Source: Saccharum officinarum
Lineage: Eukaryota > Streptophyta > Magnoliopsida > Poales > Poaceae
NCBI GenBank assembly: GCA_020631735.1
Contig: CM036201.1
Span: 77,848,502-77,912,501 of the forward strand
DNA: 64,000 bases
Direction of reading: 5' to 3'
How positions within the stretch are numbered: the first letter of the stretch is position 1; each line of letters opens with the position of its first letter. Below are positions 11,754 to 23,500 of this stretch, one piece after another. The translations under genes were made by a program, and so were the position numbers. The notes beneath the pieces are model-generated. The model was not told the DNA's origin. It did no database searches and saw only the letters and a list, made by a program, of their open reading frames with translations.

Positions 11754-11961
11754 TAAACTACTATCTATCTATCCCGGCCTAAAAACAGAGTATGTAGTGT
11801 AAACGCTACGAGCAAGCAAGGTATCTGCAGATCAGAGGGCGAGGGGTCACGACCCCTAGGAGAAGGCTAGGGTAGGACGCCAGTTTCCTGCGGCACTGTC
11901 AGCAGCATCAGATCCCTCAAGTCAAAACCGGCAGCTCAACAACAACGCAGGTATACATCCT

Positions 11962-12208
11962 GCGCCCTGTTTAGTTGTAAAAAATTTTGCAAAATTTTTC
12001 AACATTTCCCGTCACATCGAATCTTTGGACGCATGCATGAAGCATTAAATATAGATAAAAAAAATAAAACTAATTACACAGTTTAGACGAAATGAACGAG
12101 ACAAATCTTTTAAGCCTAATTAGATCATGATTGGACACTAATTATCAAATAACAACGAAATTTGCTACAGTATCATTTTGCCAAATTTTTAGTAACTAAA
12201 CCGGCCCC
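11962..12208. mobile_element. Tourist-like MITE
   Basis: Begins GCGCCCTGTTTAGTTG and ends GTAACTAAACCGGCCCC. The internal order of landmarks matches its neighbours, and it is closest to the copy at 16961. Confidence 0.8.
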
Positions 12209-12415
12209 TAGTCGATTAAACAAAGGCGATCGAGACAGAGACGCCCTTAATTACTAGTTAATGCCGATCCACGTTTCGTGCTGCATATCCTACGATACGG
12301 GGAGTCTTCTTTCATTTGTATACGGTTCTCTTGACTAACTTGGTCGGAGGAGTGCGCGAATCCCGAGGGCAGCAATGCCATACGAGTACACTTCCTTTCG
12401 TTCAAGAAAAGACGT

Positions 12416-12662
12416 GGGTGTGTTTAGTTCCCCTGAAAAGGGTGAAAAAAGTATTGTAGCATGTTTTGGCTTTATTTGGCAAATAGTGTCCAACCGTTGA
12501 CTAATTAGGTTCAAAACGTTCTGTCTCGTAAAGTATAACCAAACTGTACAATTAGTTTTTGATTTCATCTACATTTAGTACTTTATGCATGTATTGCAAG
12601 TTTGATGTGACGGAGAATCTTTTTTTTAGAATAGTACGTTTTTGGTGGAACTAAACACAGCC
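12416..12662. mobile_element. Tourist-like MITE
   Basis: Begins GGGTGTGTTTAGTTCCCC and ends GGAACTAAACACAGCC. Contains TTGACTAATTAGGTTCAAAA and CATCTACATTTAGTACTTTA. Confidence 0.85.
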
Positions 12663-13289
12663 GTAATTGTTAGAATAAAGTTTTCAGTTAAAAACTTGGT
12701 TAAATTTGATTACATTCGTACAGAAAAGTACTCACATTTAACATACTAAATATGTATGATTAGATTCATTATAAAATATATTTTATAGTATACTTATTTA
12801 AATATATAAATATTCGCACTTATTTTCTATAAACTTAGTTAAATTTAAGATAGTTTCACTTAAACCTGACCTAGAATTGTATCTTACTCGTAGTCTACAG
12901 GAGGCTTCGATTTCCTTATAAAAAAAGAGGCTTCGATTTTATTTTTTATTTATTGGGCTCAAAATATGAGTTTGATCTAAGTCATCTATTTTTCCTCCCA
13001 TGAATTAAAAGTATTTCAGAAGCACATTTCATAGTTCCTGCATTTGTTGAACAACCGGACAAAACCCATGACCCCTGTTGGGGAGCTAATACTTGGTGAT
13101 TTAGAGGCAGGGCCTTGTGTAGTAGCAGCATTTCAGAAGCTAATAAGCTTATTTGGTAGAACAAAAAGTTCAGTGACAGAACGAAAAGTTCTTAATTGTA
13201 AGTAAGGTAAGTGAAGTGGCCTGATCACCTGACTGGTCAAAAAAGAGCTTGTACTGTACTATGATGTAGCAACAGGGAAAGGGAACTAT
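12663..13289. other. Gene-free AT-rich interval
   Basis: No gene or clear element. 12720-12850 is AT-rich sequence with no ends I can place. Confidence 0.4.
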
Positions 13290-13533
13290 GGCTGTGTTTA
13301 GATGCACTGAAAAGTGCACTATGCAAAATAAGATTCCCCGTCACATCAAACTTGCGATACATATATGGAGTACTAAATGTGGATAAAATCAAAAACTAAT
13401 TGCACAGTTTGGTTGTACTTTACGAGACGAACATTTTGAGCCTAATTAGTCAATGATTGGACAATTATTACCAAATACAAACGAAATGCTACAGTGTATT
13501 TTGGCTATCCAAATTTTGGATCTAAACACAGCC
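13290..13533. mobile_element. Tourist-like MITE
   Basis: Begins GGCTGTGTTTAGATGC and ends GATCTAAACACAGCC, with TAT on both sides (13287-13289, 13534-13536). Closely resembles the copy at 37340. Confidence 0.9.
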
Positions 13534-13536
13534 TAT

Positions 13537-15086
13537 GAACACTGCTGGTGTCAACCTGTCATTGAGAACATTGACAGGGATGTGATGTGATACAACATAA
13601 GAATAGTCTACATAGTACATGCACATGCACAGTATTATGTGGTTGTTAAGGCACAAATAAGTCTTAGGTGTGTGTATAGCTGTACACCATGCATCAGGCA
13701 TCAGCACATTCCAAAACAAACAAGAGGAATAAGGCTAAAAATGACCTCATATATATAAGCTGTACATGAATAATTCTAAAAACCGGTTCCCATCACCAAT
13801 CACGGCTCAATCATAGAACGAAGCTGTGCCCATCCTCATCCTGCAACACAACACAAAGGGCCCGTTTGGTTTCGCCAATCACTGTCTGAATGTTATCTTG
13901 TTGCATTGTTGGGACTTGGGACCCCTGAAATTTTTGCCTGGTCAGAGTCGGAGAGACCTGCCTCTGCCTGTATAAGTTGCCTGGGAAATCCGTCGCCAAT
14001 CAGGTTGCCTGGCTGGCTTCTCTTCTCCATGGGATTCATGAGGGGATCACAACACAAATTGGATCCACCATTGGAGACTGGCTTCTCTTCTTGCTGTTGG
14101 CAAGATTAGTGTTTGGATTCATCTCTGCTGCGTTTCCCCTTTCCATCCTTTTCCGCTCGCAGAAGATTGTGATGTTGGGACAAGACTTGGGGAGAGTCTC
14201 TCAACACTGCACGCAAAAGGCACCTAAAAGACAAAAGGAAGGAGTACTTCATAATGTGTGCTCAATGCATGATTCTTGCAGAAAATCTGCTGAGCACTGC
14301 TCTATTTGCTCTGCAGTCTGCACGATAAATGCTTAGCGCTGAAAAATGCATGGAGAATCAGGGATTACATTATGTCATATTTACATGCACAGTAGCTGCA
14401 GTAAAACAGTAACTGCATTGCACTTGTATAGACAGCTGAAACACAAACAAACAAACAAACAAGAGTAGACAGAGGAGGAAAAAAAGGCAGGATTCATGGT
14501 TTCAGAAGCTAATCATCACTCAAGGACATTATTGCATCATCTAAAAAAACAGAATATATCTACAGAGAGATATACATTAGATTAGACTTGAGCTGTAGGC
14601 TGCAGCATTGCACTTGGTCAAGTTGCGCATATTGCTAAATAATGTTAGCTAGCTTTACACATACATAGAGATATAGAGCAGAATCCACATGACCATTTCG
14701 ATCTCCGAGAACCGATATTCTTAGTAGAACTGTAATTGGCAAAACTACAGATAGTTGGAGATGGACCAAAAAAGAAAAGAAGAGAAAAGAAAAGAAAAGA
14801 AAAGAAAAAGGGTAAACCAAGAACAAAAGCAGCAGCAGCAGCTAGCAACAATCACCGAGGGTAGGAAAGCGAAAACGAGTCTGAATTGAGAAAAAAAAAT
14901 GCCTGGCTTTCCCGCATGCCAAATCCGCACGTATCACCGGGACACGTACGGCTCCTTCTTCGCCAGGGCTCTCCTCAATCCGTTGATGAGCCGCTGGTCT
15001 GCACGACGGCGAGCTCGCTCCATATATGGCTTTGCTCCGAAGAAGAACGACGACTCAGAAGGCGAGAAAGGAGAAGCAGCTAGGGG
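13537..15086. other. Interval without a recognised gene
   Basis: 13860-14340 has moderate GC and an open plus-strand frame of 119 codons (13977-14336) with a hydrophobic stretch, but no recognisable family and no upstream signals. A (CAAA)n run lies near 14443-14463 and an AAAAG-type run at about 14766-14812. Confidence 0.35.
14766..14812. repeat. AAAAG simple repeat
   Basis: Seven or so AAAAG/AAGAG units in a row on the plus strand. Confidence 0.9.
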
Positions 15087-15221
15087 TCACCGGAGCGGCG
15101 GCGGCCTCTCCGGGCGGACGGGGAGCGGGGAACGTCGTCGTCGTGGCTGGAGAAGAGACGGCACGTCGTCGCTGGAGACGGTGGCATTGGTGGCGGCGTC
15201 CTCCTCGTCCTTCTTCGTCAT
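15087..15221 (-). CDS. Possible start of a gene or gene remnant, 44 codons
   Basis: On the minus strand an ATG at 15221 follows a leader rich in CCCTCT repeats (15285-15325) and, further up, a TATA-like TTTATAATC near 15363-15371. The 44-codon frame starts MTKKDEEDAATNATVSSDDV, is acidic and then Arg/Pro rich, and stops at 15087. I do not recognise the protein. The leader, TATA-like box and ATG together resemble a real plant gene start, so this may be a first exon, a short peptide gene, or the stump of a truncated gene. The downstream GC-rich stretch (14930-15080) has no recognised continuation. Confidence 0.25.
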   Translation of the reverse strand: MTKKDEEDAATNATVSSDDVPSLLQPRRRRSPLPVRPERPPPLR

Positions 15222-15284
15222 GTCCCGGCGGCCGGTGAGGAGTAGCTGCTGCTGGCTCAGAAGGCACCAAGAAAGCGCGTGTGT

Positions 15285-15312
15285 TTGAGAGGGAGAGGGA
15301 GAGGGAGAGGGA
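15285..15312. repeat. (GAGGGA)n simple repeat
   Basis: Four GAGGGA units; on the minus strand they form the CT-rich leader of the possible gene start at 15221. Confidence 0.85.
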
Positions 15313-15399
15313 TAGAGAGGGGAAGGTTTGTTTGCACTAGACTCTTAAGGCCACTGCGGTAGATTATAAAACTAGAGGTTTTTAAACACACACAACCTA

Positions 15400-16065
15400 G
15401 CAAGAGCTGACACCAGGATCTTCTGTGCCTGCATACATGTGCCACGCCTATTTTGTGCATATTTCTTTTTGATAGAAAACCACCAGCAATAAATTAATAG
15501 TGAAGAAGCAAGTACCCATATTTAGAAAATGTTTGGTTTAGTTTATAGAAAGTGCTTTGCTGCCAAAAAGCAGAATACAAACTAAACATGTAGAACTAAG
15601 AGGTGCTTTTTCCGAAGCGCCTGCATTTGCGAAGTACAATTTTCTTAGCACCCTGGATCTTGTTTTTGTTCAACTTTACCAAATTGGTAGAAATAGAGGC
15701 ACGTTTTTGTAGTTGTTTCAAGGATGATAAAGAGAGGAGATATGTTTCATAGTTTCTTTTAACTAGATAACTTACAATTTTTTATAGCACATAGTTCATA
15801 GTATCTTCAATTTTCCACATCTTATAGCTGAGCCAAACATATCTTGTGTTTTCATTTTTTGGTTCTAACACGCAACAATTACAAAGCATATAGCCTTTGC
15901 CTTTGCTATATCTAGCAACTAATTGTTACTATAGTTTTTTTTGTTTCCTTGCTAGCCACTGCAAAGGCTATATTAAAGTCTTGATAATATGAAAGTGATT
16001 ATTTTAGTGCTCATTTTATATGTACTTTAACAAATATTGTTATTTTGTTAGAATCTGCATGGTTC
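15400..16065. other. Gene-free interval
   Basis: AT-rich. The stretch 15530-15960 contains mirrored phrases (AAAGGCTATA, GCCTTTGC, TAGCAACTAA) suggesting an old inverted-repeat element, but no boundary could be fixed. Confidence 0.4.
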
Positions 16066-16077
16066 ATTTTATGAATA

Positions 16078-16402
16078 CTTTTTTCTTTTGCGAGACCTAG
16101 TTACAGATGCAGACACTTACATACACGAGGGCACACTCACTCCTATGAATGCACGCATGCGCACCCTACCCCTATGAGCACCTCCGAAAAACTAAGTTAG
16201 ACCGGCAAATCTCGAGATTGACGAAGTCACTACAGACGTCTCGCTGTCGACGGACACGTCACCAACCATTAAAAGAATAGCTCCATTAGATCCTAGAATA
16301 AATCTAGAAAAATGCGAGCACCCGTATCAAGTCGGGGACTTTAACCTGGGTGGACAGGTTTCACCACAAGGAACCCAACTAGCTGAGCTACGCTCAATTC
16401 GT
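16078..16402 (-). mobile_element. tRNA-derived SINE with target duplication
   Basis: Flanked by the 12-base duplication ATTTTATGAATA (16066-16077 and 16403-16414). On the minus strand the 5' part reads GCGTAGCTCAGCTAGTTGGG, a pol III A-box context, and about 35 bases further AGGTTAAAGTCCCCGACTT fits a decayed B box. The 3' part ends in an A-rich tail next to the duplication. This structure defines a short retroposon mobilised by LINE machinery. The general design resembles grass SINEs such as Au, but the exact family needs a search. Confidence 0.85.
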
Positions 16403-16543
16403 ATTTTATGAATAAAATTATTTGACTCAAAAGTCGAACTCTCAACTCTAAGTACGTATTTGTGTAGGCTAAAATTTGCATGTTTACATTCTTCCACCAG
16501 CATAGTAATAGTAGTTAAATAAAGACAGATGCAGAGGATCTAA

Positions 16544-16656
16544 CCTGTTCGCTTGAGCTTTCAGTTGCTTATTTTCAGCCAGCCAGCGGTGTTTTTCTCT
16601 CACATAAATCAGTCAACAATACTTTCAGCCGTTTATTTTCAGCCCAAGCGAACAAG
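16544..16656. mobile_element. Foldback MITE of the GTTCGCTTG family
   Basis: Left arm CCTGTTCGCTTGAGCTTTCAG and right arm CAGCCCAAGCGAACAAG, with internal GTGTTTTTCTCTCACATAA and TACTTTCAGCCG. Almost the same sequence occurs at 58309. Confidence 0.8.
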
Positions 16657-16960
16657 TTGTAAGCTTATAAAGTGAGATAAAGGAGAAGATTGTTCCAACA
16701 AGTAACTAACCAAAGGGCGAACGAACTCTAAGGCTTTGGTTTGTTGATCAAAGAGACAGTATAGTGGTCCAAAAGTGAAAAATTGGGCCTCTTTTTCTCA
16801 CCCACATGCATGCACTCTTCCATCTTCCCCAAACAGTGAAAGGTGGGAAGGCTTAGCGATTAGCATTATTGGTGACTTTCGTTTTGTTTTATTTGCCCTT
16901 CAAATCTCTGTTCGGGAAAAGCGTTTTCAAGGAACAGTACTAGGCGTGTGCTGTTGACCT

Positions 16961-17204
16961 GGGCCCAATTTAGATGTAAAAAATTTTGCAAAATTTTTCA
17001 AAATTCTCCATCACATCGAATCTTTGGACACATGCATGAAACATTAAATATAGGTAAAAATAAAACTAATTACACAGTTTAGACGAAATTCACGAGACGA
17101 ATCTTTTAAGCCTAATTAGTCCATGATTGGACACTAATTATCAAATAACAACGAAAAGTGCTATATGAGCATTTTGCAAATTTTTTTGCATCCAAACGCA
17201 GCCC
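16961..17204. mobile_element. Tourist-like MITE
   Basis: Begins GGGCCCAATTTAGATG and ends CATCCAAACGCAGCCC. The interior closely follows the copy at 11962. Confidence 0.8.
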
Positions 17205-17231
17205 AGCACATTTACCTCGCATGTGGAATCA

Positions 17232-17519
17232 GGGCCGTGTTTAGTTCCCAACTTGGGAACGCCGAATCGGCACTGTGTGCTACAGTGTTCCGGTCGGAAT
17301 ACTGTAGCGCGTTTTGTTTTTTTAGTGTAAAAAATTATCCAAAAATTGATTAATTAGACTCAAAATGTTCGTCTCGCAAAGTACAACAAAACTGTGCTAT
17401 TAGTTTTTGATTTCATCTATATTTAGTACTCCATGCATTTACCGACATTTTGATGTGATGGAGAATCTCCTTTTTGCATGGTGAAATTTAGGGGGTGAAA
17501 TTGGGAACTAAAAAGGGCC
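17232..17519. mobile_element. Tourist-like MITE
   Basis: Begins GGGCCGTGTTTAGTTCCC and ends GGGAACTAAAAAGGGCC. Subterminal GTGCTACAGTGTTCC and ACTGTAGCGCG form extra local symmetry. Confidence 0.8.
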
Positions 17520-17754
17520 AGGCAGCACTACCAGTATTTTGGTACTGTAGAAGAACGTGTGTAAAACCGAGGCATTGTTTTTCTATGAAAGGCATTGTTT
17601 TTCTATGAAAACACCAACTTTCTTCACTGCAGTCATGCGCTTCTGGTCATGCGGTCATGCCAGAGTTCATGTGACCGATGGGACTTTCATGCACCCAATT
17701 CAAAGACTTCCAGACCTTTTTCACATTTTCGTCTTCTGTTCCACTCGCCAAATA

Positions 17755-17961
17755 TTTTGGGTTCAGAGACTTTAGCACTTTCGTTTGTATTTTTTTTAAT
17801 GAGTGTCCAATCATTGACTAATTAGACTTAAAATATTCGTCTCGTGGTTTTCTACCGAACTATGTAATTAGTTTTTTCATCTATATTTAATACTCTATGC
17901 ATGTGTCCAAACATTCGATGCGACGGGGAATCTTGAAATATTTTAGGAACTAAACATGGCC
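17755..17961. mobile_element. Tourist-like MITE, left end eroded
   Basis: Right end GGAACTAAACATGGCC is clear. Internal GTGTCCAATCATTGACTAATT, ATTCGTCTCGTGG and ATGCATGTGTCCAAACATTC place it in the family. The left end cannot be fixed. Confidence 0.65.
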
Positions 17962-18015
17962 TCATCATATAACGATTACACAGAACATTTGCAGAGATAG
18001 ATTATTAAACACTTG

Positions 18016-18250
18016 CTCCCTCCGTCCCAAATTATCTGTCGCTTTGAGTTTTCGTGCTGTAAGTTTGACTCGATTTGTAGAAAATACGTGCAATATTTGT
18101 ATCTCCAAATAAATTTATTAAAAAAACATGATTTAAAGATCTTTCTAATGATACTAATTATGTACCATAAATATTAATATTTTTTAATATATATTTTGTC
18201 AAACTTATTTCTCAGGAAGCGAAACGACAGATATTTTGGGACGAAGGGAG
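18016..18250. mobile_element. Stowaway MITE (Tc1/mariner type)
   Basis: Begins CTCCCTCCGTCCCAAATTAT and ends ATTTTGGGACGAAGGGAG, followed by TA. The left dinucleotide is TG, a probable mutation. Confidence 0.85.
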
Positions 18251-18259
18251 TATCACTTA

Positions 18260-18501
18260 CTCCATCTGTCCCTAAATAACATCGCTTTTGGTTTTCGTAG
18301 CATAAGTTTGACTGGATTTGTAGAAAAATACATGCAACATTTGTATCTTCAAATAAATTTATTATGATAATAGATTTAACGATCTATCTAATGATATTAA
18401 TTTTATACCATAAATATTAATATTATATATATATATATATATATTTAGTCAAAGTTATTTCTTAGGAAGTGAAAACGACACTTATTTAGGGACGAAGGGA
18501 G
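18260..18501. mobile_element. Second Stowaway MITE of the same family
   Basis: Begins CTCCATCTGTCCCTAAATAA and ends TTTAGGGACGAAGGGAG, flanked by TA on both sides. It lies nine bases from the previous copy in the same orientation and is similar along its whole length, with a (TA)n run near 18425. Confidence 0.9.
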
Positions 18502-18503
18502 TA

Positions 18504-20500
18504 GCTAATTTTGTCCAAATGGTATGTAATAGTGTTTTGGATTCTCTGGGGTGCTCTCAAGATGGTAACCCTTGCTTTGGCTACAAGGCGAACTGATGGC
18601 TAAACACTGCTAACCACATATAGAAAACCATGGCAGTGTTAGGGTCGTGTCGGTAGGGGGTTTCATGGGAGAGCAAAGAAACTTCATATAGGGCTGTTGG
18701 AAACTTAATGTTATCTACTAACAGTAAGAATGTGTGGAAACTTATTTCTCTTTGTGAGAAAAGACATACGTGTAACTCTTAAGGAAAAATATTATTTTAG
18801 TTGTTAACGAGTGCTAAAGAAAAATATATATTTTATAACATTAAGGACCAAGAGGACGGTGTAAATTGCTCAAGATGGAAAGGAATTTCTCTCTTAACCG
18901 CTAAGGTCTTATTGGGATGTTGTCGGATTAAACCTCAATCCACATGTGTTGGCTAGGCTTATATATATATACTACATCAAAATAAGACCTAAATCAGGTC
19001 TACAAATCCCTGTTAACCATGCCCACGCTTATATACTTTAAAAATATAGCTCTAGACTCGTGACGTAAAATTAAAAATAATAATAACAGGAATCTTTACT
19101 TTGACTAAGCATCACTGCTCGCTCCTAGACGATCGACGTACTATTCAATAGTGAGGTGTATATGACATGATGAATTCGTCGATCTCAAAATCAGTCTAGG
19201 GTTACCGCTCGAAAACGAATGCGATTTCCTCTTCTTCTTTTTTTTTTGAAAGGAAAACAAATGCGATGTCGCCAAAAGAGCAATAAGCATTTCCGACCTC
19301 CACAGAGGAAAAATGGGAATCCGAAAGCGGCAAAGCCCACGGCATCGCTAGCAGGCCTGGCCCACCATGCACCGCACCACGCCCACGGCCGCTTTGACCT
19401 CCCAGTACCGGGGGCCCACACGCCACTCCGTCCGTCCGGTCGCCTCTGCGGCCACCACACCTCAGACCTCACGTCACGTGCAGCCGCGGCCCCGCATGCA
19501 CCCCGACCCCGGGGGCTTTGTGGTCATTTCGGCCGGCCAGCACCAGCCAGACCACCGCCGATCGTCGCCGCACCGCACGTGCGGGTCTCCGCGGCCGGAG
19601 CCGCCGGTCGGGCGTTCCCGGGACCGAGTCCCACGACACCGGCCCCGGCTCTTCCACCGATGGCGACGGCATGGCGCCCGCCCACCGAGCCGCGCCAGCT
19701 TCTATTCCGGCGCACGCGTCCGTCCGTCCCCCGTGGTGGTGGTGGCATGGCATCCAGCACCCTTTTCTCGGAGTGGCAACCAGTGTGGCCTGTGGAGTCT
19801 GGAGATGCACAAACACAATGGCCAACAGCACGGATTGCAATGTAAGGAAATTGCTTTTTTAGCCATGTTGAATACTTGAAATGAATGGCAGGCACTACTG
19901 TCCAGTTCCTTACTCGAAACGTCGTTTTCGGATCTGTCTGTAAAACATGAATCTGAAAGAAATTCAAGCATACCAGAAATGCCTAAACATGTACCGTCCT
20001 CTGCTAGCAGGCGATGGCATGTTATATATAGATAGACGGACAAAATACTCAGAATGCAAGTTGCAACAGGAAACCAAATAATCCAACTAGGTACGCAGGC
20101 AAAACAAGGTACGCAGGCAACGAAAGATCTGTCCTGAATAATTCATTTTCTCATCTTTGCTGTCTCAGGCTCAAAGCCAATCAAGTCCATGAACCATGGT
20201 ACGATGTTTCGTCAGAAACAGTTACAGACTTACAGGCTAAGCAGTAAGGGCATGAATGTAACAATTAACGAAAGCAAATGATCCAATGACTTACTCCGAA
20301 ACCAACTCTACCAATCTACCAACGTTAGCATAACCTCAGCATAATACTCCAAAGCCGGCCGTAGAACAAACTAGCTCACACCTGTGAAGACAACGCGAGG
20401 CACATTAGCAGCTACTATCCCCTACTCTACACAGCAACGATGTCACGGGCAGGTCATTCACAAGCAGAAGAGGGATTCTTTTTTCCTTGGTAATCTAGGC
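18504..20500. other. Interval with GC-rich island, no recognised gene
   Basis: 18504-19190 is AT-rich without features. 19280-19790 is a GC-rich island with overlapping open frames on both strands (up to 208 codons plus, 147 minus) and no recognised domain. It has GGCCCA-type motifs common in plant promoters, so it could be a promoter island. 20050-20500 lies downstream of the EDM2-like gene stop and would hold its 3'UTR. Confidence 0.4.
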
Positions 20501-23500
20501 CTAATAATCTTCATCCTCAATCCAAGCATTTGATGGCCCTTGATGGACGGCCTGATGGCCCATGCCTTGGGACAGGAACTGACGAGAGGTGTTGCATCCT
20601 TGCCGCAAGCGCAGCCCGGGAAAGGTGTTTCTTGGTGGCAGAGTTCTGGCATTATGCCTGGCCACAGGTGGCGAGTGCTCTGGCTGCCAACACCAGGAGG
20701 CAGCTCCGGGTGTTGCTGCTGCTGGCCTGTGTTCCATCGGTTGATGATGGGTGCCAGCTGCAGGCCTGCCCACCGGTGGTGCATCGCTCAGCTCTCCGTC
20801 CTCCAGGAGTGGTGAGTCTTCCATCATCCAATAGTGAACTCCAGCTGCCTGTCTGCCTGCCTCTGATGCATTCCCCGGCAAATGATATGGACCAGGAGCC
20901 GACGTTACCTCATCGTGATCGGCATCAACAGTTGGTTTCCCTGCCGATGCACTTCCAACAGCATCCGAGGCTTCAGAGTTGGTGCCTCCATGCTCTGGCA
21001 TTGACAAAGCTTGATCTTTTCTCTGAAAATCACTCTCTGACAATGAAATGCTCATATCAGAGCACGTTTCTGTATGATCATAGGTTGGATCGCTCCTTCC
21101 TGGTCCTGCGGTTTCATAGTTGCATGGTTGCCGCGATCGCCCATTGGTATCATTCCAGCAGTCCCCTGGAGAAGTTGTTGGGTCATGGAACGTGTCAGAC
21201 ATCAGCTGATCCAGAAAACAGGGAGGTATGCCTGCGACCTCTGCATCATCTATCTCCACATGCTCTGTGGTAGGTACAGATGCAGCCATATCCATTTGCA
21301 AATCACCAGAGGACGCAATTTCATTGGGGATGTGCTTCATTGATTTGGCGATCTCTGAGTGCCTCTTAGCCCAATCACTACGGCTCCACAGAGAAAGCGG
21401 AGGAGGTGACATATTCCATTGCTCCATCACCTTGTTGTCAACACCCAAAGATCCAGGTAGATAGAATGACTGCATAGTTTCCCAACAGAAAATGTCAGTA
21501 AAGAATATAGCAATATTCTGAGGATGTGATGTAATCAAGGAGACTACTGTCCAGAAGTACCTTTCCGGAGAGCTGATCTGAGTCCTGCCATATTAGCTCA
21601 TATGGTGGGTATTTCTTGTCCAATCTATATCCAATATCAAGAATGGAATGGTATGAGATATCTTTTATAAAGAAAAAAAAACATGCAGAAAGATAGGGAG
21701 AGGGGAAACCTTTCAGTTTCTTTGGGAACAATGAGTATTATAAGTTTTGGCTTGAAAGTGAGGGCTTTGTTGATGAACTGGTTCGCAAGAGAGGCTTTAA
21801 CCCCAAAGGGAGGATTCAACCCCATGACCTGTGAATAACAGTAGTTGATCAACTTAAATAACTGATACATTATGTCTCCAATGGGATGAGAGCAATTCAA
21901 CATGTAAAGCTCCTGTTATCGTACCAGTCTGCATCCTGTGGGCAATTCATCTGGTTGAACAGTCATCCAGTCTCGTCTCTCAAAATTGAAATCATTCTAC
22001 AAAATTGAAGACGATGTTCTGCATGTCAGCTGTGGTAGAACACTTTAACAATACATTTAAAATGAAGTGGCAAAAGATATCAGGTGTGATTTCAGGCCAT
22101 CTCTAGTATGTAGCATAATCAAAACTTAAACAACTTCATAGGTGGCGTTACTAAATATTAAAAACGCAAACAAACAGACACTGGCCAATGCAGAATTAAC
22201 AGGTATACCACCTTTGGTTGAATGAGATCATAATTTTTGTAGAAGCAATTTTTCCCAGAAGATTCCAATGTTTCCTTCAATAACAAGCTAAAGTCATTTG
22301 AACCACAGCAAAAATCAACCACCTGTAAAGAATAAGAAAATAAATGACAAAATAAGGCTCATAATAAGTGGCATCTGTTGATCATCTATTATGGTCAGTT
22401 CTGCTTAACACAAGAAAAAACAAGAATTGGTATAAACTTTCAAAGTTTGTATGAAATGAACATGAGGATAGAAATCCGAGTGACTTAATGTCTACATGAG
22501 CATCAAAATCATTATGCTTCAATGGACAGGTATACATGCTATGATTTATTTTATTTTATTTTTGACTCAGGAAAACCCAGCTTTTATAGAAAGCTTTAAA
22601 GCGTACATACATGCTATGATATATTTGCAATGAAACAGAAGCATGGTGAATTAACATACATATATGGTGTACAAAGTTATATGTTGTCGGCTATAAACTG
22701 AACTAAGATACAAAATTTTACGATCTCTGGTAAAACGAAGAACTGTCACCTTTTATAATATTTGTTTCTTATAAATACTGCTATTGTCCAACCAATTTTA
22801 GCTATATACTCGATTTAACCAGATTACCAGAGACATCAACTAGGTGTTTAAGTTTGTTATGGATAGAATATATCATGTACATTGTACAACAGCCTTTTCT
22901 TCTGAGATCTTCCTTAATCAATGAACTGAGCAAAATGTATTGCACAAATTCATGAGAATAGAAAATGTGAAAGAAGACCATATATTCAGAATGCAGCACA
23001 TAGCTTATGCACTTTCATCAGAGCACAATGTTATATCATAACCAAACAAGGGCCACCCAAATTAATGTAATAAAACGAAAACAGATGTTTTACCGTGTCA
23101 CCACTTTGAATATACCACTGTAGCTTATCAACAATCTGCACACATTTACAGCAGTTGCTTTAGTATTACAAAAGGGTAATGCAATCAGCACATGGTCAAA
23201 ATTAGCGTATATAACAAAGTTTGTAAGAATAATATTGGGTAATATTGGGTTCCAAGATAAATAAGCGACAAGAAACCAGCCTGAAGACCAACAGTTAATC
23301 TGTAATAATATAGTACATTGCGAAATAGATCTGTTGCCAGTTGTACAGCACTCAGTTTATAACCAATTTAAATGGAACAATATAAGATGGCCTAAGAAGA
23401 TTCCTATTCCTTACACCAAATTCATCCCAGGTCTACTACAGAATGGTGATGCAATGACACAAGGGTACATTTCAAGTATATGCCAAGTTAGCAATATTGA

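Noticed and set aside
19219..19967. Several open frames of 110-208 codons
   Set aside because: GC-rich promoter-like island with frames on both strands and no homology recognised.
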